From: Candidatus Protochlamydia phocaeensis
GTDB taxonomy: Bacteria; Chlamydiota; Chlamydiia; Chlamydiales; Parachlamydiaceae
NCBI RefSeq assembly: GCF_001545115.1
Contig: NZ_FCNU01000002.1
Span: forward strand, 141,819-205,818
DNA length: 64,000 nucleotides
Direction of reading: 5' to 3'
The notes under the pieces were generated by a model. It saw only the letters and a program-made list of their open reading frames with translations. It was not told the DNA's origin and searched no databases. Below, piece by piece: positions 53,113 to 60,760 of this stretch (position 1 is its first letter; each line of letters begins with the position of its first letter). The translations under genes and the position numbers were made by a program.

Positions 53113-54207
53113 ATGGCAGTCGGAACAAAACAACTATCGTCCCTCCAAGCTATTGGAGATATTGAAGCCGACCTAAGAGCATTGGATGTCAAAAATGTAG
53201 ATAAGGCTAATCAAGGCCGTGCTCTGCATGAGATCTACAATAAAGATGTGTTTTTTGAAGAAGCGATCAAGGCTCCTGAAAAAGAAGCCTTAAGGCCTTC
53301 TTTTTCGAGCAAGCTCCAACCTTGGTGGCTTGAGCCGCAAAAAATGACGTCGGTTAATACTGGCAAAGCAACACTTGATGCAGCAGCTATCGAACGGGCT
53401 GCACCCATTGGGGCTATTCCTGCTATTGAGAAGCCGGAGCTGGAACCAAACGCCGATCTAAGCTTGGAAATGGCCGTTCCCAAAGTTCAGTCTGCTATCC
53501 GCAAAAAGCTGGAAGCTTCCAAAACGGAGCCTGCTCTTGAAAAATCGGTTAGCAAAAAGATTGCTGACCCTACCATTGAAAACAGCCCTAAAGTGGACAG
53601 TACGGAAGAGCCTGCAGCAAAGCCGCTTAGCTCCGATGAAATGATGGAAATCATTGCTAAAGTCAGCCCACGCACAATGCATGAGATTATGTCCATTGTG
53701 TTAAAAGCCCAGCTTGAGATAGAAACAGAAGGTGCCAATTTATCGAACGACTGTTTTACTAAATTAATCAATGTAAGGAAGCTCCAGGAGCGCACATTGG
53801 ATGACATTAAAAAAGCGTTGGAAAAAGATGAAAACATCTCCGGATGGATGAAGGCAGGCCAAACGGTGGCATTAGTTGCAGGAGCGATTGCCGGCATTGC
53901 CGCTATTGCTGTCACAGCAGGCGCTTCGGCTCCTGTTGTCGTTGCGTTGGGCACAGTCGGTCCTTATGTTTCAGCCGGATTTGCAGCCTTAGTGGCGGGA
54001 GGAACTGGCTATGCCAACTACCGTACCAACGAAGACAAGGCCAAATTGGCAGAATTTCAGCATATCCGCAAAAAATCTGACGATCTCATCGAAGATTACC
54101 GCGAACGAATTGGAAGCATTGCTGAAACGGACAGCCACTTTAAAGAAAAGCTCATTCAAATTTTGAAGCATTTAGAAAAAATGAAAAACATGGTTGCGTT
54201 AAGATAA
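53113..54207 (+). CDS. Putative large translocator (YopB/SseC/CopB-like)
   Basis: 364 residues. Charged, partly disordered N-terminus (1-165), a helical segment about 175-240, then a long hydrophobic region (about 248-300, with LVAGAIAGIAAIAVTAG and VSAGFAALVAGGTGYAN) that could form two membrane helices, and a charged helical tail with a possible coiled coil. This architecture and its place right behind a SycD-like chaperone are those of type III pore proteins. It is much shorter than Chlamydia CopB (about 500 residues). The start follows AGGA about eight bases upstream. Confidence 0.65.
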   Translation: MAVGTKQLSSLQAIGDIEADLRALDVKNVDKANQGRALHEIYNKDVFFEEAIKAPEKEALRPSFSSKLQPWWLEPQKMTSVNTGKATLDAAAIERAAPIGAIPAIEKPELEPNADLSLEMAVPKVQSAIRKKLEASKTEPALEKSVSKKIADPTIENSPKVDSTEEPAAKPLSSDEMMEIIAKVSPRTMHEIMSIVLKAQLEIETEGANLSNDCFTKLINVRKLQERTLDDIKKALEKDENISGWMKAGQTVALVAGAIAGIAAIAVTAGASAPVVVALGTVGPYVSAGFAALVAGGTGYANYRTNEDKAKLAEFQHIRKKSDDLIEDYRERIGSIAETDSHFKEKLIQILKHLEKMKNMVALR

Positions 54208-54225
54208 AAATAGGAGACTAATAAT

Positions 54226-54789
54226 ATGCCAATAAATACTACGATCACTGAGAAGGCGACGATTCCATCCCAGTATCAGGCTTATTTCGAGCTCGATCCT
54301 AATCTAGTCAAGAAGATGGGCACATTGAGCATTGACTTGATCGTTTTTGAAACAGGATTGGCAGAAAGCCGTTTATCTGTTCAAAATAAACAGCTGGTTC
54401 ATCAATTGCGCCGCATCGGCCAAAATGAACAAGAGAAGAAAGTAAACGAGAAAGTCGACAATTACCATCGCTATGGCAACCTAGCATCAAGCTGCTTGGC
54501 CGGATGCCTCAGCGTCGCTAGCGCCTTTGCAGGGCCGGCTTCTGCGATCGGTGTCGGACTGCAAGCCGTTGGCGGCGTTGTCCAAGCGACAGGCGGCCAT
54601 TTCGACAAGAAAGCCGATGGGCAGCTCAGCGGTATCGACCACGTTTATCAAATTAAAGGCAGCATCATTGGCGAATACAGCCAAGATATGCAAAAGAGCG
54701 ATCGCGGATTCGATCAAGGCCAAAGCCTGATTGAACGCGTTCAGCAAAGCCAGCAAAGAACGTGGGAAGCTGTAGCTTCAGCTGCATAA
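54226..54789 (+). CDS. Putative small translocator (YopD/SseD/CopD-like)
   Basis: 187 residues. A charged amphipathic N-terminal half (about 1-85), one hydrophobic, Ala/Gly-rich segment (about 86-125, LAGCLSVASAFAGPASAIG) and a charged C-terminal helix. This is the layout of the smaller type III translocator, which inserts with the larger one into the host membrane. It follows the large translocator by 18 bases and has GGAGA ahead of the start. No clear sequence similarity to YopD can be seen by eye; assignment rests on gene order and architecture. Confidence 0.55.
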   Translation: MPINTTITEKATIPSQYQAYFELDPNLVKKMGTLSIDLIVFETGLAESRLSVQNKQLVHQLRRIGQNEQEKKVNEKVDNYHRYGNLASSCLAGCLSVASAFAGPASAIGVGLQAVGGVVQATGGHFDKKADGQLSGIDHVYQIKGSIIGEYSQDMQKSDRGFDQGQSLIERVQQSQQRTWEAVASAA

Positions 54790-54797
54790 CGACTGAT

Positions 54798-54830
54798 GGC
54801 ATAAGGACGGCATGTCCTTATGCCTCTCTT
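54798..54830. terminator. Terminator hairpin at the end of the translocon operon
   Basis: GGCATAAGGAC (54798-54808) pairs perfectly with GTCCTTATGCC (54814-54824) over a five-base loop, followed by TCTCTT. It lies just after the last translocon gene and, being symmetric, could also stop the convergent methyltransferase gene. Confidence 0.82.
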
Positions 54831-54843
54831 GCATTGGGCCAAA

Positions 54844-55533
54844 TTACTTTCTGATCTGCAAATAGACCTCGGCTGCTCCCCACGTAAAGGGAGCAGAAAA
54901 GCTGCTGACAACCTCAAAAAGAGGCTTGGTTTGATAATCGGTCAAAGGATAGCTGATGCTGATGACTTTAGCCCCCTTTGGGAGGCTTTCCAAGCGGCGG
55001 GCGAGCAGAGAAATGAACGAGGCCGAATAGCACGTGCCATATAAATAGATGACCGTCGCCCCTGTAAAATCCGTCGCCAGGATATTTTCCAAGCGAAATT
55101 CCACTCCCTTCACCCTCCACTTGGCTTGAACGGCTTGGGCGCGCTCGATGAAGGCGGGAACATAATCGACCCCTACGACTTGGCAGCCGATAAAGCGATT
55201 CAACCAAAAACAGGTGCGTCCGCGTCCGCAGCCCAGTTCAAAGACCGTATCGCTAAGCGATAAATGGCAACGGCGCGCAATCAGATCAAGCGTCGTCAAA
55301 GGGGTTTCCCCATAAGTATAAACGTTATCCGCCCCCTTTTGCTGCAAAAATTGTTTACTAACGGCAAAAGGATTATGGAATAAATAAGGAAAGACCAAGG
55401 CCGAGTCGACTTTGCAAAACAGAGGGTCTGAATAATAATTAAAAACGACCCGCACGTATTCGACAAAGCTGTTTAAGCTGACTTTTAAGTTGATCCAGAC
55501 CAACTCAATCGCACTTTTCCATTTCGCTTTCAA
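54844..55533 (-). CDS. Class I SAM-dependent methyltransferase
   Basis: 229 residues. The motif VFELGCGRGRTCFWL (about 96-110) is the SAM-binding loop of class I methyltransferases, followed by VVGVDYVPAFIERA. An N-terminal helical segment of about 60 residues lies ahead of it, including hydrophobic stretches. The longest frame starts with TTG at 55533, and no ATG lies nearby; a GAGAGA is 11 bases upstream. Substrate unknown. It is convergent with the translocon operon and divergent from the Inc-like gene, so co-regulation with neither is certain. Confidence 0.75.
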   Translation of the reverse strand: MKAKWKSAIELVWINLKVSLNSFVEYVRVVFNYYSDPLFCKVDSALVFPYLFHNPFAVSKQFLQQKGADNVYTYGETPLTTLDLIARRCHLSLSDTVFELGCGRGRTCFWLNRFIGCQVVGVDYVPAFIERAQAVQAKWRVKGVEFRLENILATDFTGATVIYLYGTCYSASFISLLARRLESLPKGAKVISISYPLTDYQTKPLFEVVSSFSAPFTWGAAEVYLQIRK

Positions 55534-55649
55534 CTTAATGGTCTCTCTTTCATCACTTAAGTTAATAACAATTATCGTTTATTAGCATAATAATTAAATA
55601 AAGATTACTTACAATTTAAATTAAGAGACATAAGAAGGAGCCTTGGACA

Positions 55650-56360
55650 ATGCAAGCGCCAACACTTTTAGGACAGACCCGCGCCATCCTCATGCAGACT
55701 GGTGCAGCCTTTCAATCTGCTTGGGGAAAAGCCAAACATGCCAAACAAGTGTCAAAAGATTGGATCGTCGCTAAATTTGCCGAAATAGGCAATTATTGGA
55801 ATACCGTCCTCTGGCCCAATTATTTCAAGGATTTCTACGAAAATAATATTCAGCCCATCACAAAAGGCGATTTGATTGTAGGCGGAACCTGTACAGGGGT
55901 GGCTTTAGCAATCACCTTTTTAACTCCCGCCATCTTTGGCTTAGCCACCTTTGCCCTTTCCGGAATTGCCGGCTTTACCATTATCTTGGGAACCTGTGCG
56001 TTCCTCCGTCATCAAGTGCGCAGCCGCCATAACGAAATGGCTTGGGACCATGTGGATCAAATTCGGCGTGCTGTCAATCGCACGACCAAGCCCTCTCATC
56101 ACTTTGCCACAATGGAAGCCTCTGTAACTGAGCTAAAAAAGTCCCGCTTTGGCCATCTGGAAGACAATGTGAAAAGAATAGAAGAGCAAATTCGCACATT
56201 CAACCGGACTATCAATTCTCCGCAAATCAATAATGGCAATGCGTTCGATGATGCAAAGAGAAGCTTTCTCACTTTTTTAGAAGGAGAACAAGGAAGGTTG
56301 GCCCATCACAAAACCATCGCCGCTCTCCCTGCGCATGCCGACACGGATGTGACCCACTAA
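55650..56360 (+). CDS. Inc-like two-membrane-segment protein
   Basis: 236 residues. N-terminal 70 residues polar and aromatic-rich; then one long bilobed hydrophobic block (about 72-118: LIVGGTCTGVALAITFLTPAI then FGLATFALSGIAGFTIILG) broken by a short Pro-containing turn. The C-terminal half is charged and helical. A bilobed block of about 40-50 hydrophobic residues is the hallmark of chlamydial inclusion-membrane (Inc) proteins, which are type III substrates. AGAAGGAG precedes the ATG. Inc assignment is inference. Confidence 0.6.
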   Translation: MQAPTLLGQTRAILMQTGAAFQSAWGKAKHAKQVSKDWIVAKFAEIGNYWNTVLWPNYFKDFYENNIQPITKGDLIVGGTCTGVALAITFLTPAIFGLATFALSGIAGFTIILGTCAFLRHQVRSRHNEMAWDHVDQIRRAVNRTTKPSHHFATMEASVTELKKSRFGHLEDNVKRIEEQIRTFNRTINSPQINNGNAFDDAKRSFLTFLEGEQGRLAHHKTIAALPAHADTDVTH

Positions 56361-56382
56361 GCTGACAAGACGCATAGTCTTT

Positions 56383-56478
56383 AACGCAGAGGCGCGAAGA
56401 CGCAGATAAAGAAGACGCAGATAAAAAAGAGAGGGTAAACGCCCTTCCTATTCCACCGCATCTTCGCGCCTCTGTGTT
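56383..56478. repeat. Inverted repeat with 15-base tandem duplication
   Basis: AACGCAGAGGCGCGAAGA (56383-56400) pairs with TCTTCGCGCCTCTGTGTT (56461-56478), 18 bases with one mismatch. Inside the left flank GAAGACGCAGATAAA occurs twice in a row (56396-56410 and 56411-56425). It resembles the widespread bacterial CGCAGAG-type palindromic repeats. It could act as terminator for the Inc-like gene, since T-rich sequence follows. Confidence 0.6.
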
Positions 56479-56498
56479 TTACTTTTAGGAAGCTTGAC

Positions 56499-56658
56499 AA
56501 CCTGAGTGTAGAGCTTTTTACCCGTTGGACTGACGAGAAAGCGCTTGCAGATGAAAAATGGCAAGGCCGTGCCTATTTTTTAATATGGACCGTCGTACCT
56601 TTTTATCTCCGAGGCTCTGACGTGGTCGAAAGGGCAAAAAACTCCACACCCAAGCTAA
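56499..56658. repeat. Palindromic intergenic element, copy G
   Basis: Outer arms: AACCTGAGTGTAGAGC (starting at 56499) against GGGCAAAAAACTCCACACCC (56632-56651). Inner stem starts GATGAAAAATGGCAAGGC (56550-56567); the opposite side is degenerate here (GTACCTTTTTATC). Sits between the convergent Inc-like and mgtE genes. Clearly the same family as the elements at 32750 and 60366. Confidence 0.7.
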
Positions 56659-56700
56659 CAAAGGACGGGACAAGGGAAAATACCTCCAGCCAACCGCGCG

Positions 56701-58167
56701 TTAAACCCCGAAAAAGGAGCTAATGACTTTTGCCACAAAAATATACATCAACGTTGACAGCACATCATTGAAAGCCGTTACAATGGGTCCCGAAGCGACG
56801 GCTGGATCAATGCGGAAGCGCGCGAAAAAGAAGGGAGATAACGTCCCAAGCAACGTTGCCATTAGACAGGCCCCTAACAGGCCGCAGCTGACTATCGCGC
56901 CTAGAACCACGGGATTCGATCCCATATAGTGGATGTCAAAGCGGTTTAAAAGATAAACAAACCCTCCGCATATGACGCCGAAAACCACGCCAATTAAAAC
57001 TCCAATGCTCAATTCGCTAAAGACGGCATTGCGGCGCGAACCATAAGACAGCTCTCCCGTCGACATTCCGCGCACAAGGATCGTACTGCATTGAATGCCG
57101 ACATTGCCGGACATTCCGGCAATGAGCGGAACAAAAAGGGCGACAAATGTAAACCAGTCGCGGTCTTTAAAATGAGATAAGGCCGTGGCTGTGACAAGCC
57201 CTGCACAGAGCGTGACAATCAGCCAAGGGGCGCGCCATAAAAAGCGCTTGAAAATGGGCTCATGCTCGCTGACATCTTCCGCTGTACCGGCAATGCTGGC
57301 GATCGTTTCATCGGCAATGTCTTCCATAGCTTCCACAACGCGTTCATAAGTGATCACGCCCACTAGCCGGTCCCCATCGTCGACAACCGGTAAAGCCGGA
57401 ATCTTATAACGCTCGACCAGATCGACCACCTCATCGCGAGAGGAATCCGCATGGATTTGATGCAAGATCGGCCGCATCACTTGCCTAATCGGGACATAGG
57501 GAGGATTGACGATCAAATTGCGGGCCGGAACGAATCCAACCAATTCATCTTCATCATTGAGCACAAAAATGCGGCGCGTCAAATCAATGCCCGGGTTATC
57601 CCGAATGACAGCTGCAACCTCGCCAATTGTCACATTCATGTGAAAAGCAAAAAACTCATTCGTCATCAAGCGGCCGGCGCTGTGGCGGTCATGCTTGTAC
57701 AAATCCCGGATGCGGGCGGCTTTACGGGGTTCCAAAATCTCCAAAACGCGCTTCATGCGGCGATCAGACATATCGTCCAACATCCAAGCCGCCTCATCAG
57801 GAGGCATCCGCTCAAGAAGCCGCTTGATCTCTTGATCGTCAATTTGCGGAAAAATAGCCGTACGCGTATTGCTACCCGTATTAATCATGAAAATAATTTT
57901 GGCATTTAAGTCGGGAAGGTTTTCATAAACGACAATGCGCGCACTAGGAGGCAGACGCGAGACAGCATACGCCAAGTCGATGGGGTCATGTTCACTTGCA
58001 ATCTTGGCAATATCATGGAGCATGAATTGGGAAGTCGGCTTATGAAACGCTTTTTCCAGCTTTTCATTAAGGACGTCATCCAATTGGCTCGTGCGCGAGT
58101 CCATTAGATTACCCGATACTACGCTTTCTTCTATTTTGCCGTTCTCATCTTGTACATCCCTTTCCAC
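56701..58167 (-). CDS. mgtE: Magnesium transporter MgtE
   Basis: 488 residues. N-terminal MgtE_N helical domain (about 40-150), two CBS domains (about 160-290; VIRDNPGIDLTRRIFVLND and VGVITYERVVEAMEDIADE), then five membrane segments (about 315-485) including the conserved PLIAGMSGNVGIQCSTI and MGSNPVVLGAIVSCG stretches. The CBS and N domains gate the pore according to cytosolic Mg2+. Starts at GTG 58167 with AGAGG seven bases upstream. Minus strand, divergent from typA. Confidence 0.95.
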   Translation of the reverse strand: MERDVQDENGKIEESVVSGNLMDSRTSQLDDVLNEKLEKAFHKPTSQFMLHDIAKIASEHDPIDLAYAVSRLPPSARIVVYENLPDLNAKIIFMINTGSNTRTAIFPQIDDQEIKRLLERMPPDEAAWMLDDMSDRRMKRVLEILEPRKAARIRDLYKHDRHSAGRLMTNEFFAFHMNVTIGEVAAVIRDNPGIDLTRRIFVLNDEDELVGFVPARNLIVNPPYVPIRQVMRPILHQIHADSSRDEVVDLVERYKIPALPVVDDGDRLVGVITYERVVEAMEDIADETIASIAGTAEDVSEHEPIFKRFLWRAPWLIVTLCAGLVTATALSHFKDRDWFTFVALFVPLIAGMSGNVGIQCSTILVRGMSTGELSYGSRRNAVFSELSIGVLIGVVFGVICGGFVYLLNRFDIHYMGSNPVVLGAIVSCGLLGACLMATLLGTLSPFFFARFRIDPAVASGPIVTAFNDVLSTLMYIFVAKVISSFFGV

Positions 58168-58205
58168 GTTAGATCCTCTGCTGGTGTATCGGTTTTAAGA
58201 GAGTG

Positions 58206-58237
58206 CCGTCGAATTCATAATAGTTTAGATTCAAGCT
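58206..58237 (+). repeat. Core intergenic repeat copy 9
   Basis: CCGTCGAATTCATAATAGTT then TAGATTCAAGC. It matches GTCGAATTGCTAATTG and TAGATTCAA of the copies at 42118 and 49018. It lies in the 370-base mgtE-typA divergent gap; a TATATAAT at 58253-58260 could be part of a promoter, though no good -35 is visible. Confidence 0.55.
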
Positions 58238-58537
58238 TTGAACTCACTTCGGTATATAATCGTCCTTCCTTATCAAAAGTAGCAATAGTTTAGCAATTGC
58301 TCAAGCAAAAAGCAACTGATAGAACAACTAACTTAAAACGAATTTTAAACTTGATTTTTTAAAAACAAAAAGTTTATTATTCTTGCATCAATGTTTTAAA
58401 TTATCAAAAAACGCTCGGATATTCAGCCGAACCTTCTGGTTAATTCTTTTAGGGAGCCTTTCCTAATCCAATAAACCAAATAGCTTTCATGCCTAGTAGA
58501 CGAGTCAACCAACCTTTTAACCGAAGATTTAATTTGT

Positions 58538-60358
58538 ATGTATTCTCCTGATAAAATTCGCAATATTGCCATTATTGCCCACATTGACCATGGCAAGACC
58601 ACTTTGCTCGATGCGCTGTTAAAGCAATCCAATATATTCCGTGACAATCAGCAAGTGCGTGAACGTGTCATGGACTCTTATGACCAAGAACAAGAGCGCG
58701 GCATTACTATTTTTGCTAAGCATACATCTGTTTACTTTGAAGATTATAAAATCAATATTATTGACACCCCTGGCCACGCCGATTTCTCTGGTGAAGTCGA
58801 GCGCATTCTCGGCATGGTCGATTCAGTCCTCTTATTGGTCGATGCGCAAGAAGGCCCTATGCCCCAAACGCGCTTTGTCCTCTCTAAGTCTTTAAAGATG
58901 GGAATTAAGCCGATTGTCGTTTTAAATAAAATCGACCGCCCACATGCCAATCCAGACCGCGTCTTAGATTTGACATTTGATTTATTCTCGGAACTCGGCG
59001 CAACGGACGAACAACTTGACTTCCGCTACTGCTATGCTTCAGGTTTATCCGGCTTTGCCATTCACCATCTGCATGATATCCATAAGGATATGCGTCCTCT
59101 ATTCGAACTGATCATTTATGCTGTCCATCCACCACAAGGCAGCCTAGAGAACCCCTTCCTCATGCATGTGTCTACTATCACTTATGATGATTATGTCGGA
59201 AGGCAAGCTTGCGGAAAAATCTTGGAAGGATCGATCAAAAAAGGACAGCAAATCATTCACATCGATGAACATGGCACTGAATCGCGCTGCAGCGTCACCC
59301 GTATCGAAGGTCACTTAGGAATTGAAAAAGTTGAAATGGAAGAAGCTGGAGTCGGCGATATTGTCATCGTATCTGGAATGCCAGAAGTCACAATCGGCGA
59401 TACGCTTTGCGATCCGAAGAAAATCGTACGCTTGCCCCGCATTAAGCTCGATGAGCCTACGCTTTCGGTTGATATCACCGTTAACAACAGCCCTTTTGTG
59501 GGACGAAGCGGAAAACATGTGACCATGAATAAAATCCGCGATCGCTTAGAAAGAGAAAAGCGCTCCAACATTTCGCTGCGCATTGAAGATCAAAGCGGAG
59601 ATCAAGACAAAATTACAGTCTCCGGCCGGGGAGAACTTCATTTAGCCGTTCTCATTGAAGCGATGCGTCGCGAAGAGTATGAGTTCAGCATTTCCAAACC
59701 CCGCGTTATCATCAAGGAAGAGAACGGCGTTAAACATGAGCCTATGGAACGCGTGCACATTGAAGTTCCGCAAGAATATTCGGGAGCAATTATCGAAGAG
59801 CTCTCGCGCCGCAAAGGTGAGCTCCAACTGCTCGATACGAACGAGAATGGAATTACCTCTATCGACTTCTTGATTCCAACACGAGGCCTAATGGGCTACC
59901 GCAATGACTTTTTAACAGCCACGCGCGGTCTTGGGATTTTGACGTCTGTCTTTGAAAACTTTGCTCCTTGGAAAGGCACCATTCCTGGCAGAACCAAAGG
60001 CGTGCTTATTTCTAACGGCCCTGGCAAAACCAGCGGCTATGCCTGCTTTAACTTGCAAGACCGGGGCGTTCTTTTCGTTTCTCCGGGCGATGATGTCTAC
60101 GAAGGCATGGTAGTGGGAGAAAACAGCCGCGACAACGATCTTGTTGTAAACGTCACCAAAGGCAAGCAGCTGACCAACGTACGCGCTGCGGGAAGCGACG
60201 AGAATATTATTCTTACACCTGCCCGCCGCTTTACGCTCGAACAGGCAATTGATTATATTCAAGATGACGAACTCATTGAAGTCACTCCGGATTCAATCCG
60301 CATGCGCAAACGCTTCTTAACGGAAAACGAACGCAAGCGCCAAGCGTCCGGTAAATAA
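58538..60358 (+). CDS. typA: Ribosome-associated GTPase TypA/BipA
   Basis: 606 residues. Translation factor GTPase, important for growth at low temperature and for ribosome assembly. Walker/G1 [14 protein letters not shown] (16-29), G2 RGITI, G3 [12 protein letters not shown]4 NKID, and the TypA-specific C-terminal region with [17 protein letters not shown] and [19 protein letters not shown]. Full length (family about 605). The ATG start has only a weak GAAG upstream. Confidence 0.97.
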   Translation: MYSPDKIRNIAIIAHIDHGKTTLLDALLKQSNIFRDNQQVRERVMDSYDQEQERGITIFAKHTSVYFEDYKINIIDTPGHADFSGEVERILGMVDSVLLLVDAQEGPMPQTRFVLSKSLKMGIKPIVVLNKIDRPHANPDRVLDLTFDLFSELGATDEQLDFRYCYASGLSGFAIHHLHDIHKDMRPLFELIIYAVHPPQGSLENPFLMHVSTITYDDYVGRQACGKILEGSIKKGQQIIHIDEHGTESRCSVTRIEGHLGIEKVEMEEAGVGDIVIVSGMPEVTIGDTLCDPKKIVRLPRIKLDEPTLSVDITVNNSPFVGRSGKHVTMNKIRDRLEREKRSNISLRIEDQSGDQDKITVSGRGELHLAVLIEAMRREEYEFSISKPRVIIKEENGVKHEPMERVHIEVPQEYSGAIIEELSRRKGELQLLDTNENGITSIDFLIPTRGLMGYRNDFLTATRGLGILTSVFENFAPWKGTIPGRTKGVLISNGPGKTSGYACFNLQDRGVLFVSPGDDVYEGMVVGENSRDNDLVVNVTKGKQLTNVRAAGSDENIILTPARRFTLEQAIDYIQDDELIEVTPDSIRMRKRFLTENERKRQASGK

Positions 60359-60365
60359 ACGAATT

Positions 60366-60495
60366 AGAATCTGACAAGCGCGAAAGATGAAAAATGGCAA
60401 GGCAGCCCAATTTTTAATATGGACCGCCTTGCCATTTTTCATCTCCAACACTTTGACGCAGTCGAAAGAGCAAAAAAAACTCCACACTCAGATTA
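60366..60495. repeat. Palindromic intergenic element, copy H
   Basis: Perfect 18-base arms: GATGAAAAATGGCAAGGC (60386-60403) and GCCTTGCCATTTTTCATC (60426-60443), around TTTTTAATATGGACC. Right flank TTTGACGCAGTCGAAAGAGC then AAAAAAAACTCCACACTCAG matches the flanks of the copies at 32750 and 56499. The outer left arm is missing. It lies between convergent typA and the TPR gene. Confidence 0.75.
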
Positions 60496-60661
60496 AATAG
60501 AGGGGTGCAAGCAATAGCGGCACCCCTTCTGATCCCCTTTCTCTATGCTCTTTTACGTGCTAGGGTTTATTTCTTTTTAGTAAAATGACAGGACGGGTCC
60601 GGATCAAAAAAGTAATTCCATAGGATACACAGAAATTACAGAGAGGAAGTTTGCTAACATC

Positions 60662-60745
60662 GACAATTCTTCTAAAAATTGTCCCTGTCATCCTGAATTG
60701 AATGAAATTTGAACGAGAATGAAAGCTATCGCCTTCATCCTCGTC
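60662..60745 (-). terminator. Hairpins downstream of the TPR gene
   Basis: GAACGAGAATGAAAGC (60711-60726) pairs with GCCTTCATCCTCGTC (60731-60745) across a four-base loop, about 16 bases past the TPR stop on the minus strand. A second palindrome GACAATT...AATTGTC (60662-60683) follows. The first looks like a terminator for the TPR gene. Confidence 0.6.
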
Positions 60746-60760
60746 TATCGATCGATTGCC

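Noticed and set aside
53235..54171. Minus-strand ORFs of 60-155 residues inside the large translocator gene
   Set aside because: They lie opposite a well-supported gene in a compact operon, lack ribosome-binding sites and look like antisense frames.
56901..56920. T-arm-like GGGATTCGATCCC hinting at a tRNA
   Set aside because: It lies inside the mgtE coding sequence and no acceptor or anticodon stems can be formed around it.
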